This document shows, piece by piece, positions 55,754 to 63,998 of a stretch of DNA of 64,000 nt. Position 1 is the stretch's first letter. Every line of letters starts with the position of its first letter. The translations under genes and the position numbers were made by a program. Below the pieces are notes generated by a model. It worked only from the letters and a program-made list of their open reading frames with translations, was not told the DNA's origin and searched no databases. Origin of the DNA: Xanthomonas arboricola pv. guizotiae (lineage in GTDB: Bacteria; Pseudomonadota; Gammaproteobacteria; Xanthomonadales; Xanthomonadaceae); contig NZ_MDSK01000011.1 of assembly GCF_002940205.1 (NCBI RefSeq), positions 62,001 to 126,000 of the forward strand, written 5' to 3'.

Positions 55754-57513
55754 CAGTCCGTGGTTGCGACCGGCCGGCTGCCGAGTGCTTCGGCCTGCTG
55801 CACCATGCGCAGGAAGTCGGCGCGATACCCATACCGATCCTTGCCGATACTGCCTGCGGCCAGGGCGCGCACCTGCGGGAAATCCCAGCCGTGCAGTTGG
55901 CTGCCACCGCGCAGGCGCTGGCCGAAACCGGCCACGGCCGCAGAGAAGCGGAAGGCCTCGCTGGAGGCATCCAATGCCACCTGCTGGTCGCGGCGGATGA
56001 CGGTATCGATCAGGCTGCTACGGTGCGCGCTGGGCAATTTGTAGCGCAGCTTGAGGTGGGCAAGTTCGTTATCTGCATTGCTCGCCGGGCGCAGCAGGTC
56101 GGCGGCGTAGCGCAGCGGATCGACCGACGCGGTGCTGTTGAGCGGGGTGATTTCATACAGCGCGGTCACGCTGTGGCCGGCACCGATGTCGCCGGCATCG
56201 ACCTGATCGTTGTTGAAGTCTTCGCGGCGCAGGGCACGATTCTCGTAGCCGATCAGCCGGTACTCCTGCACCGTTGCCGGGTTGAACTCGACCTGGATCT
56301 TGACGTCGCGCGCGATGGTCTCCAGCGTGGCGCCCAGTTCGTGGGTCAGTACCTTGCGTGCTTCCAGCGGCGAGTCGATGTAGGCGTAGGCACCGTCGCC
56401 GGCATCGGCCAGTTGCTCCATCAGCGTGTCGTTGTAGTTGCCCGTGCCAAAGCCCAGCGTGGACAGCGCCACGCCGGAACGCCGCTTTTCGGCGACCATG
56501 CCTTTGAGCGTATCGAAGTCGGTGACGCCGACATTGAAGTCGCCATCGGTGGCCAGCAGGATGCGGTTGATGCCGCCGCGCAGGTAGCTCTGCTGTGCGG
56601 CGCGGTAGGCCAGCTCGATGCCGCTGGCACCGGCGGTGCCACCACCGGATTGCAGGCTGTCGATGGCTTCGACGATGCGTGCCTGCTGGTTGCCGGGCGT
56701 GGGCGACAGCACGACTGCGGTGTTGCCGGCATAGGTCACCAGGGTGATGCGATCTTTCGCGCGCAGCTGGCGCGTCAACAGCTTGAGCGAGGATTGCAGC
56801 AACGGCAGCTTGTCGGGCGCGTCCATCGACCCGGAGACATCGACCAGGAACACCAGGTTGACCGCCGGCAGCGCAGTGGTCGGGACATCGCGTCCATTGA
56901 TGCCGATGCGCAGCAGCAGGTGCTTGCCGTTCCAGGGCGCGGGAGCCAGTTCGGTGCGCACCGCAAAGGGCTGGCCATCGCGGGGCGCGGGGTCGTCATA
57001 GCGGAAGTAGTTGATCATCTCTTCCACGCGCACCGCATCCACCGGCGGCAGGCTGCCACTGGTGAGATAGCGCCGCACGTTGCTGTAGCTGCCGGTATCG
57101 ACATCGATGCTGAAGGTGGACACCGGGTTTTCCGCGGCCTGCACGATCGGGTTGTCGCTGAGGGTCTGGTAGGTTTCGCGGTCCTCGACCGGGGCGGCCG
57201 GTGGCGCCGGCATGATCATGCTGCGGCTTTCGGGGAGTGCCATCAGCGCCGCAGCAGGCGCTTGCCGCGCAAGCGCGCTGCTGGGCATCGGTGCGGGCCG
57301 CGCGTGCACGGGTGGAGCTGGGGGGGCGGGCGTGTACGCGACCGGCGGAGGCGGCATGTTCTGGACAATAGGTGTGTACTCGATCTCGGCGGTGGAAGGT
57401 GGCGGCGCCACTGCGTCGGGCGGCGCGGGCGGGTCGCCAACGACGGGTGAGGTGGGTTCGTGCGAGCAGGCGCTCAGCAGCAAGGCGAGCGCGAGAAGGC
57501 TGTGACGTGGCAT
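55753..57513 (-). CDS. von Willebrand factor type A domain lipoprotein (YfbK-like)
   Basis: The product has 586 residues from ATG 57513 with AGGATTCCC immediately upstream. The signal peptide is MPRHSLLALALLLSAC with lipidated Cys16. A Pro-rich segment follows (residues 20-90, PAPPAPPVHARPAP). Then come a YfbK N-terminal domain (PVSTFSIDVDTGSYSNVRRYL) and the vWA domain with MIDAS (VFLVDVSGSMD) at about 270-440, including a later LLATDGDFN. The C-terminal DUF3520-type region ends the protein. Such lipoproteins sit in the cell envelope and bind a partner through the metal site. Coupling to an ECF sigma factor suggests a sensor role. Confidence 0.88.
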   Translation of the reverse strand: MPRHSLLALALLLSACSHEPTSPVVGDPPAPPDAVAPPPSTAEIEYTPIVQNMPPPPVAYTPAPPAPPVHARPAPMPSSALARQAPAAALMALPESRSMIMPAPPAAPVEDRETYQTLSDNPIVQAAENPVSTFSIDVDTGSYSNVRRYLTSGSLPPVDAVRVEEMINYFRYDDPAPRDGQPFAVRTELAPAPWNGKHLLLRIGINGRDVPTTALPAVNLVFLVDVSGSMDAPDKLPLLQSSLKLLTRQLRAKDRITLVTYAGNTAVVLSPTPGNQQARIVEAIDSLQSGGGTAGASGIELAYRAAQQSYLRGGINRILLATDGDFNVGVTDFDTLKGMVAEKRRSGVALSTLGFGTGNYNDTLMEQLADAGDGAYAYIDSPLEARKVLTHELGATLETIARDVKIQVEFNPATVQEYRLIGYENRALRREDFNNDQVDAGDIGAGHSVTALYEITPLNSTASVDPLRYAADLLRPASNADNELAHLKLRYKLPSAHRSSLIDTVIRRDQQVALDASSEAFRFSAAVAGFGQRLRGGSQLHGWDFPQVRALAAGSIGKDRYGYRADFLRMVQQAEALGSRPVATTD

Positions 57514-58255
57514 GGGAATCCTTTGCGTGGCGAGAACGAATGGGTGAACAACCGGGCAGCCCGAGGTCGCCGTGCACTGCGCCTCTGCAGGTGAAACGGG
57601 CCAGGGCGGCAAACGGGGTTAAACGGATGTTTTTTTTTGAAGCGCTGCCGTGGCGCTCAATGGCCGTCAGCGGCAGTGGCTTGGCCGTGTCCGATGCGAT
57701 TGCGGATCCGGTTCGGCGACGCGCGGCGGGCGCAGCCCCGCTGGTGGGTTGACGGGCGGGGAGAGCCCGCGACGGGGCGTCGGACTGGTGCAGAACCCTT
57801 CGTCCGTGCAAGTAATGTCCTGGGAGCCGAGCGTGGGCGTGTCATCGACGGATCAGGTCGCTTGTTCATTGGCAGCTGGCGATTGCACACGGTGAACCTG
57901 GTGTGCCGCCGCTTGCCCACCCGACGCCTTGGCTCTGTAGTGGCGGGTAGCTCTTCGCACATGCCATCGACGCAGCAGCGAGTGCGCGGCTCAGCCATCG
58001 CCGACATTCGCGTGCGCGAGTCCACGGGCCTGCATCGCGTCGACGTCCGTGCAGGCTGTCTGCAGCAACGGCCACTGGCCGAAGCTGCGACACCTGAGAA
58101 AGGAGGCGCGGCGACGCGCATCATGCTTGCGGGCGTTATGCCTCAATCCGCATCACGGCGCGGGGTAATGCGGTTTATCCGCGGGCGTTGCTGCCGCATG
58201 ATGGGAGGCTGCGGCGCAGTGCGCGGCATCTGTTTCCGTTACGGAGTTCGCCTGG
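57514..58255. other. Long intergenic region with promoters for flanking genes
   Basis: This stretch of 742 bases lies upstream of both the vWA gene (minus) and the asparaginase gene (plus). A T9 run (57630-57638) lies about 117 bases ahead of the vWA start. I see no supportable gene: the frames are Arg/Pro-rich and lack ribosome binding sites. The ECF-type -35/-10 pair could not be identified. Confidence 0.5.
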
Positions 58256-59320
58256 ATGATTCAACGTCGTCATTTCCTCAAGAGCGCCACCCTGGGCGCC
58301 ATCGCTTCCGGCCTGGCCGGATGGGGCGCACGTGCGCAGGCCGCGGCCGCTGGCACCGCGGCAGTACGCCCTGCGGCGTTGCCCAAAGGTCAGGCACGGG
58401 TGATTTCCACCTGGGATTTCGGCGTGGCCGCCAATCAGGCCGCGTGGAAGCTGCTGAGTACCGGTGGCATGGCGCTGGATGCGGTAGAGGCCGGCGTGCG
58501 CGTGCCCGAAGCGGACCCGAACAATCCGACGGTGGGCCTGGGCGGGTATCCGGATCGCGATGGGCGGGTGACGCTGGACGCCTGCATCATGGACCACCTG
58601 GGCAATTGCGGCGCGGTGGCGTCGCTGGAAGATGTGGTGCATGCCATTTCGGTGGCGCGCGCGGTGATGGAAAAGACCCCGCATGTGATGCTGGTCGGCG
58701 ATGGTGCGCGGCAGTTCGCACTTGCGCAGGGCTTTGAGCAAACCAGGTTGCTGACGCCGAGTTCGGAAGCGGCGTGGAAGCAGTGGTTGAAGACGTCGAA
58801 GTATTCGCCCGAAGCCAATGTCGAAAACCGCGCCTGGCGTGACGCCAAGCTGCCCGGTGGCAAGGACAACCACGACACCATCGGCATGATTGCGCTGGAT
58901 GCGCACGGCAATCTGTCCGGCGCGTGCACCACCAGCGGCATGGCATGGAAGATGCACGGGCGGGTCGGCGACAGCCCGATCATCGGCGCTGGTCTGTATG
59001 TGGACAACGAAGTGGGCGGCGCCACCTCCACCGGCGTGGGCGAAGAAGTGATCCGCAATGTCGGTAGCTTTGCAGTGGTGGAAATGATGCGCCAGGGCAA
59101 GTCGCCGGCCGATGCCTGCCGCGAGGTGGTGATGCGGTTGATCCGCCGCAAGCCGGAGCTGACGCGCACGCTGCAGGTGGGATTCCTGGCGATGAACAAG
59201 CGTGGCGAGGTGGGTGCGTTCGCGATCCAGAAGGGCTTTAGCTACGCGGTGTGCGATGCGCAGCGGCAGGATCTGCTGGTGCCCGGCGAGAGCCATTACA
59301 CCAGCGAGCCGGCGGCATGA
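58256..59320 (+). CDS. N4-(beta-N-acetylglucosaminyl)-L-asparaginase (glycosylasparaginase)
   Basis: This is an Ntn-hydrolase that cuts GlcNAc-Asn bonds of degraded N-glycoproteins. The protein has 354 residues. A twin-arginine signal (RRHFLKS, R4-R5) is followed by ATLGAIASGLAGWGARAQA, so it goes folded to the periplasm. The catalytic nucleophile is Thr208 in NHDTIGMIALD, after autocleavage. GLGGYPDRDGRVTLDACIMD, and the C-terminal half with GAGLYVDNEVGGATSTGVGE and YTSEP at the end, are family features. It overlaps the cutC start. The nearby sialidase gene suggests use of glycoprotein glycans. Confidence 0.93.
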   Translation: MIQRRHFLKSATLGAIASGLAGWGARAQAAAAGTAAVRPAALPKGQARVISTWDFGVAANQAAWKLLSTGGMALDAVEAGVRVPEADPNNPTVGLGGYPDRDGRVTLDACIMDHLGNCGAVASLEDVVHAISVARAVMEKTPHVMLVGDGARQFALAQGFEQTRLLTPSSEAAWKQWLKTSKYSPEANVENRAWRDAKLPGGKDNHDTIGMIALDAHGNLSGACTTSGMAWKMHGRVGDSPIIGAGLYVDNEVGGATSTGVGEEVIRNVGSFAVVEMMRQGKSPADACREVVMRLIRRKPELTRTLQVGFLAMNKRGEVGAFAIQKGFSYAVCDAQRQDLLVPGESHYTSEPAA

Positions 59321-60048
59321 GTGCATTGGGTCTTGAAGTTGCGGCCGATTCGGTGGCCTCGGCGTTGGCCGCGCAAGCAGGCGGTGCGATGCGCGTTGAG
59401 CTGTGCGGCGGGCTGGATGGCGGTGGACTGACCCCGTCGTTCGGCACGTTGGCGGTAGTGCGCGCGCGTTTGCGGATTCCGCTGTATGTGCTGATCCGCC
59501 CGCGCGTGGGCGATTTCGTGTTCAGTGTCGATGAGGTGGAGGCGATGCGCCGCGATGTGCAGCAGTGCGTTGCGCTGGGCTGCGATGGCGTGGTGCTGGG
59601 CGCGCTGGACCGTCATGGCCAGGTCGATATGGACACGATGCGCGTGTTGATCGAGGCGGCTGGATCGCTCGGTGTGACTTTTCACCGTGCGATCGACGTC
59701 AGTGCCGAGCCTGCGCGCGCGCTGGAAGATGCGATCGCGCTGGGCTGCGTGCGGGTGCTGACATCGGGTGCGCGTGCCAGCGCCGTCGAGGGCGTGGACG
59801 TCATCGCCGCGCTGGTGCAGCAGGCGGCCGGTCGCATCGGCATCATGCCGGGCGCGGGCGTCTCCGAGCACAACGTCGCCAGCTTGCGCGCACGGACCGG
59901 TGCCTGCGAATTCCATGCGTCTGCTCGGGGGACGGTGGCTGCGCAGGTGCCGGCGCCGCATGCCTACATCAGCGACCTGGGCGGAGATTACCAGCGCACC
60001 GATGCCGCGCGGGTACAACGGATGGTGGACGCGTTGCAGCAAACGTGA
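59317..60048 (+). CDS. cutC: CutC family protein
   Basis: The 243-residue protein has a TIM-barrel fold of the CutC family. It shows LEVAADSVASALAAQAGGAMRVELCGGLDGGGLTPS, PLYVLIRPRVGDFVFSVDEVEAM, CDGVVLGALDRHGQVD, VTFHRAIDVSAEP, RVLTSGARASAVEG and FHASARG. It was first linked to copper tolerance in E. coli, but the copper role is disputed. The ATG overlaps the asparaginase stop (ATGA), so the two are translated together, which hints at a link to amino-sugar or glycan catabolism instead. Confidence 0.9.
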   Translation: MSALGLEVAADSVASALAAQAGGAMRVELCGGLDGGGLTPSFGTLAVVRARLRIPLYVLIRPRVGDFVFSVDEVEAMRRDVQQCVALGCDGVVLGALDRHGQVDMDTMRVLIEAAGSLGVTFHRAIDVSAEPARALEDAIALGCVRVLTSGARASAVEGVDVIAALVQQAAGRIGIMPGAGVSEHNVASLRARTGACEFHASARGTVAAQVPAPHAYISDLGGDYQRTDAARVQRMVDALQQT

Positions 60049-60151
60049 AACGCGCACAACGGTGCCTTCGGCCCGCATAGGCGTTGCCTGAGTTGCGCAA
60101 GCAAGCCGACCGCGACGCTTGATGGGCTGCTGTGCCTGTCGCGTTCGCCAT

Positions 60152-61927
60152 CTACTGATGGCCTGAAGGTTCCGGGGTTGTTTGCCGTTCGTCCTCAGAG
60201 TCGTCGCTGACCTGCTCGGGAATGTGCAGCGTGAAAGCCGGAAAGCACGCGCGGTCTTGCGTGTGTGCGTTGACGATCAGCTCCCGGGTCTTCCACATCT
60301 GGATCGCCTTGGCCAAGGTCGCTGCGTCGAGCTGGCTTCCTGCGTGATAAACGAACTGCCCAAGATGATCGACGATGCCCAGGTGCGCGCTCTTCTGCGC
60401 CTTCCAGTTGCTGACGTTCGCGTAGTGGCGCCTGAGGCCTTCCTCGCTCGGGTCTTCGACTCTGGGGGGGGGGCCTGCCATCTCGATCACCCGCCTCAGG
60501 AAATGGGGATCCTTGCTTTCTTTCAGCATTTTCTGCAAGGCCGGAATCTGGCCGAAGGTGGTGGGAGCGTCGGGTGGGCGCTTTTCTGGAAGGTAGGATG
60601 GAGCACCTTCCAGAAAGGGATTTCTTTCCTCATCAATGACCGTGCTCAGCATGGTCTGCGCGGTGTCTTCGATGCGTTCGAGCGCAGCCGTGCGAAGCGG
60701 TTCAGTGGTTGTCGCCGACGAGGATGCGCTGGCTCGATTGCCGGCACCAGGTGGCGAGAGATCCGGGGCGGCTGGGCCGGTCTGCTCTGGTTCGGCGGGG
60801 CGCGCAGTCAGACGAAGACGGTCGAGTTCCGCCTGTAGATGCGGCGGCACCCGGATAGTGCAGCTGGCAGGTAATCTGGCAATCGACGAGGGCAGTCTGG
60901 AGAGATTGTCGCAGCCTCGCAGGTCGAGTTCTTCGAGTTGCGTCAAAAGGTGAATGTCCAGCGGCAGGATGCGCAGGTTGCTGCAGTCTTTTAAGCTCAG
61001 TCGTTTCAATGGCGCACTGCCGTCAAAAATCGGTGGATAGTTGCTCAGCGCTGTGCAGCCTTCCAAATCAAGTTCTTCCAGCCTTGGCATTCGATGGATG
61101 GCCGGTGCAAGAGTGGACAGCGGCGAATCGCTTATCTGTAGCGTTTTCAGGTTTTGCAGGCCGGTAATGGAAGTCGGAAGCGATGTGATCCCGGTCCCCA
61201 CCAGCTGCAGCTTCTGCAGGTTGACAAACCCCTCGTGCTCGCCGGATGCATTGGTGTTCGCCAGGCGTTTGGGAAGTTCCTTCAATTCCGGGCAGGAAAG
61301 GATGGAGAGCTCACGCAATCGGCTGAGGCTTGCGATGGATGCAGGTAGCGAATCAAGCGGATTGTGCGCAAGCCTCAGTGTTTCCAGGCTCGAAAATTGC
61401 TGCATGGTGGCCGGAAGCTCCATCAGCCCCGCCGCGTTGATCGTCATGTGCTGCAGATGAGAAAGACGGTATGCCTGATCGGGAAATTGCGGAAGGGGAA
61501 CTGAGTTCAGCTCCAGCGCTACCCGCTCCGGTAGGGTTGCGTCCTCCAGTATGTCGGCTGTTGCCTTGAGCGCCCGGGCCGTGCTTGTTTCGACTTGCGG
61601 ATCGTTGCTGTTGGCCTGCCGCCATGCGCTGTGCCAGCGACTGCGGTCTGCGCTGTAGTGTCGTTGCCATTGCGCCAGAACGTCGCGGTACGGGCGAAGT
61701 GCTGTGGAGCGCTGTAATGGCGAAGCGTCAACGGTCGATGGCACACGCGGGCGGCCGGACCGGTGGCCAGACACATGTCTGATCAGGCCGCCGAGTATGC
61801 CGGTAGGGCGCTCGGGCGCGGGGTGTGCGGGTGGGACATTGCGCGCGGGTGCATTCGCATTGGATCCATCCTGCTCCGGCAGTCCGATAGGCGTGCCCGG
61901 CGGGCGTGGTTGATCGACGCGTCGCAT
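60152..61927 (-). CDS. xopL: Type III effector XopL (LRR E3 ubiquitin ligase)
   Basis: The 591-residue protein closely resembles XopL of X. euvesicatoria, a plant-targeted E3 ubiquitin ligase injected through the Hrp type III system. The N-terminal about 120 residues are Pro/Arg/Ser-rich (secretion region). A YSADRSRWHSAWRQANSNDP stretch precedes an LRR array of plant-type repeats at about 150-385, with repeats such as LETLRLAHNPLDSLPASIASL and LEELDLEGCTALSNYPP. The C-terminal XL-box domain (about 420-591) has no homology to RING or HECT. Lower GC and atypical codons suggest horizontal acquisition. A C10 run encodes P486-P488. The coding sequence is otherwise intact. Confidence 0.93.
   Translation of the reverse strand: MRRVDQPRPPGTPIGLPEQDGSNANAPARNVPPAHPAPERPTGILGGLIRHVSGHRSGRPRVPSTVDASPLQRSTALRPYRDVLAQWQRHYSADRSRWHSAWRQANSNDPQVETSTARALKATADILEDATLPERVALELNSVPLPQFPDQAYRLSHLQHMTINAAGLMELPATMQQFSSLETLRLAHNPLDSLPASIASLSRLRELSILSCPELKELPKRLANTNASGEHEGFVNLQKLQLVGTGITSLPTSITGLQNLKTLQISDSPLSTLAPAIHRMPRLEELDLEGCTALSNYPPIFDGSAPLKRLSLKDCSNLRILPLDIHLLTQLEELDLRGCDNLSRLPSSIARLPASCTIRVPPHLQAELDRLRLTARPAEPEQTGPAAPDLSPPGAGNRASASSSATTTEPLRTAALERIEDTAQTMLSTVIDEERNPFLEGAPSYLPEKRPPDAPTTFGQIPALQKMLKESKDPHFLRRVIEMAGPPPRVEDPSEEGLRRHYANVSNWKAQKSAHLGIVDHLGQFVYHAGSQLDAATLAKAIQMWKTRELIVNAHTQDRACFPAFTLHIPEQVSDDSEDERQTTPEPSGHQ
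60464..60473 (-). repeat. Homopolymeric C10 tract in xopL
   Basis: Ten consecutive G on the plus strand (C on the coding strand) span the Gly485-Pro-Pro-Pro codons, just after the repeat domain and in the early ligase region. In this sequence the frame is intact across it. Poly-C runs of this length are liable to slipped-strand change, which would truncate the effector. Confidence 0.9.
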
Positions 61928-61983
61928 CGCGTTGCTCGTCTTGGCTGTAGCTCACCGACGATGATCGGCATGCAACGCTACTG

Positions 61984-62002
61984 GCGAATCCGTGGAGGCG
62001 AA
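61984..62002 (-). promoter_or_regulatory. Imperfect PIP-like box upstream of xopL
   Basis: On the xopL strand the motif reads TTCGC-N9-TTCGC, ending 57 bases before the start. The consensus plant-inducible promoter box for HrpX is TTCGB-N15-TTCGB. Imperfect boxes with shorter spacing are known, so this is a candidate only. A CATCGT about 21-26 bases downstream could be the -10 element. Confidence 0.35.
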
Positions 62003-62012
62003 GCCACCGTCA

Positions 62013-63161
62013 TCATGACGAAGGATCGGCCGCGTGGTCGCATGCCGTTGTGCAGCGCTCAGACTGCGTTGCGGGGGCGGGCGCCTGGCAGGGGCCGCAC
62101 GCGTCGATTCGCGTGGGATCGAGCACTACATGCTTGATCCGTCGGCGCTTCCAGGTGTAGCTGATGTGCACCAACCCGTCACGGGTCTGGATCGCGGCCG
62201 GATACGAAAATTCGTCCTTGGCGCTGTCTTCCAGCGTGAGCACCCGCTGCCAGTGCAAACCATCGTCCGACAGTGCCACCGCCAGCGTGCCGCGTCCCTC
62301 CCACCAGTCCTTGCCGGCGATGGCGGGGTTGTAGACCAGCAAGGCGCGGCCGTCGCGCAGCATCGCCGCGTCGGTGCCGGAATTGGGGTTCTGCACATCC
62401 AGCAGTTGCATCGGCTGCCAGTGCAGGCCGCCATCGTCGGAGAAGGTGCTGAAGAGTGTGTCCTGCTGGCTGCGGCCCAGCGCCTGCAGACGACCATCCG
62501 GATACAGCAGCAGGCTGGGTTGGATCGCGCCGATCACGCTCGGATCGTTGAGCGGCATGCCGCGCTGCCAGTGCGCGCCGTCATCGTCGCTCCATTCCAG
62601 ATGCGCGCGCCAGCCGCGATCTTCGCTGCTGCTGGGTGCCAGGATGCGGCCGCCCGGCAACTGCAGCGGCTTGTTCTTGATTGGGCCAAGGATGCCGTCC
62701 GGCAAGCGCTGCGGCGTCGACCACGTCGCGCCGTTGTCCATGGAGGTGAGCCGCAGCCCCCACCACTGCCGCGGGTTGGGGCCGAGTTTGTAGTACAGCT
62801 GTACCGGCCCGGTGGACGATTGAAACAGCACCGGATTCCAGGCCGGCACATCGGTCCCTTGCTCGCCGGCGTGCGCGCCGTCGGCAATGCGTTGCGGAGT
62901 CTGCCACTGCTGCGGGCCACGCCGTGCGAGCCAGATGCCGACGTCGGGCGCGCCTTCGCGCGCACCGCCAAACCACGCCGCCAGCAGCTGCCCATCGCGG
63001 GTTTCCAGCAGGGTGGAGGCGTGCGCCTGTGGCGTGGGGGCAGGGTCGGCGATGAATTCGCTACGCACGATCGGCGACGCCGGAAACACGGCAGAGCGCG
63101 CCTGCGCGCTGCAGGCAGCAAGACTGGCAACAAGGCAGGTCAGCAAGCGCGTGGAAAACAT
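62013..63161 (-). CDS. Sialidase-like secreted (lipo)protein with BNR/Asp-box repeats
   Basis: The product has 382 residues. The signal peptide is MFSTRLLTCLVASLAAC, with a lipobox LAAC giving Cys17, or cleavage by signal peptidase I after AQA. A six-bladed propeller is implied by Asp boxes: SMDNGATW, SDDDGAHW, SDDGGLHW and SDDGLHW. Family marks are HASTLLETRDGQLLAAWFGG (the Arg/Glu subsites), VPAWNPVLFQ, and IGAIQPSLLLYPDGRL. An exo-alpha-sialidase or related glycosidase (BNR_2) is likely. Whether the sugar is sialic acid in a plant pathogen is doubtful, and other acidic sugars such as Kdo- or pectin-derived residues are alternatives. Confidence 0.85.
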   Translation of the reverse strand: MFSTRLLTCLVASLAACSAQARSAVFPASPIVRSEFIADPAPTPQAHASTLLETRDGQLLAAWFGGAREGAPDVGIWLARRGPQQWQTPQRIADGAHAGEQGTDVPAWNPVLFQSSTGPVQLYYKLGPNPRQWWGLRLTSMDNGATWSTPQRLPDGILGPIKNKPLQLPGGRILAPSSSEDRGWRAHLEWSDDDGAHWQRGMPLNDPSVIGAIQPSLLLYPDGRLQALGRSQQDTLFSTFSDDGGLHWQPMQLLDVQNPNSGTDAAMLRDGRALLVYNPAIAGKDWWEGRGTLAVALSDDGLHWQRVLTLEDSAKDEFSYPAAIQTRDGLVHISYTWKRRRIKHVVLDPTRIDACGPCQAPAPATQSERCTTACDHAADPSS

Positions 63162-63181
63162 CGGGGTCCCGTGCGGTGTGG

Positions 63182-63214
63182 ATTCAATAGAGACCTATTT
63201 ATCATCTATTGAAT
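63182..63214. promoter_or_regulatory. Long inverted repeat before the sialidase-like gene
   Basis: Ten-base perfect arms ATTCAATAGA (63182-63191) and TCTATTGAAT (63205-63214) are separated by 13 bases, in an AT-rich stretch 21 bases ahead of the ATG. The dyad covers the expected promoter or 5' untranslated leader. It is a candidate operator or mRNA stem. Confidence 0.6.
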
Positions 63215-63634
63215 ACCTGTGCCTTGGTCATCCCAGGCGCAGGCGGCCGTGGTTGCCGACCATGTGCAGCGAGGGCAGCCGGTCGAGCGCATCAGCAAGG
63301 CGGTAGGCAGGAACGTCATGGGCGTTGGCATGTCTGCGCCGTCCTGGGATCGCCACGTGTGCCGATGCCAAGGCCTGGGACACGTTCATGTCGCGCAACC
63401 GGTAGTGCTGGCCTCGCCCTGTGGCTTGATCGCCATGGGTGGCTCGACGGCACATCGGGAGTGCGACGTGCATTGCGAAGCTGCATGGCGCGGATTCAGC
63501 GGTACGCGTGTGCGCCGCTATCGGAAAGGCACTGCAGTGCGCTGCAGCCTGGCCTGTGTATCGCGACGCCGCGTGCAGGTCGTTGGTGGTCAACGCGCAT
63601 CACATCGTGCATTCCGTCCACTCAGGAGTCGAGC
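63215..63634. other. Spacer ahead of rebB
   Basis: About 420 bases lie between the palindrome and the RebB-like start. They hold the likely promoter of the R-body gene. A minus-strand open frame at 63228-63593 is Arg/His-rich, has no ribosome binding site and I do not call it. No RNA gene is seen. Confidence 0.45.
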
Positions 63635-63955
63635 ATGGCCTTTCCAACTGCAGTCAATCAACAGGTGACCGATGCCGTCACCCAGTCCGACGTCAAGGTT
63701 GTAGGCGAAGCGCCGGCGATGGCGATGGGCTCGATCTACCAGACAATGGCACAGTCGAGCGGTGTCCTGTTCCAGAACGCCGTCGCGGCACAGCAACAGC
63801 AGAACACCCTGGCGCAGGCTACGACCAATCAGGGCGTGATGCAGGTCTACAACGTGGATACCACGGTGGCGGCCGGTGCCGGCGAAAAGAGTGCGCAGAC
63901 CGGCGTGGCCGACAACCTGACCAGCCTGCTTACAGTGCTCCAGGCGTTCAAGTGA
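63635..63955 (+). CDS. rebB: RebB-family R-body protein
   Basis: The protein has 106 residues starting MAFPTAVNQQVTDAVTQ. It then reads VGEAPAMAMGSIYQTMAQSSGVLFQNAVAAQQQQN, the characteristic RebB alpha-helical pattern with repeated Ala/Gln. It continues QATTNQGVMQVYNVDTTVAAG and a C-terminal helix NLTSLLTVLQAFK. R-bodies are insoluble protein ribbons built from such subunits that extend on acidification; they were first known from Caedibacter. AGGAG lies 8 bases before the ATG. A further hairpin at 63970-63998 follows. The window ends before other reb genes can be seen, so the size of the cluster is unknown. Confidence 0.8.
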   Translation: MAFPTAVNQQVTDAVTQSDVKVVGEAPAMAMGSIYQTMAQSSGVLFQNAVAAQQQQNTLAQATTNQGVMQVYNVDTTVAAGAGEKSAQTGVADNLTSLLTVLQAFK

Positions 63956-63969
63956 GCAAGCGGCCGGCT

Positions 63970-63998
63970 ACTGGCGATCGCAGATCGCGCTCGCCAGT
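63970..63998. terminator. Hairpin after rebB
   Basis: Arms ACTGGCGA (63970-63977) and TCGCCAGT (63991-63998) are perfectly complementary over eight bases, with a 13-base loop that can pair further. It begins 15 bases after the rebB stop. It could end rebB transcription or attenuate into downstream reb genes beyond the window. Confidence 0.5.

Noticed and set aside
57630..57638. T9 tract as a phase-variation switch of the vWA operon
   Set aside because: It is non-coding, 117 bases upstream, and not clearly within a promoter, so the evidence is too weak.
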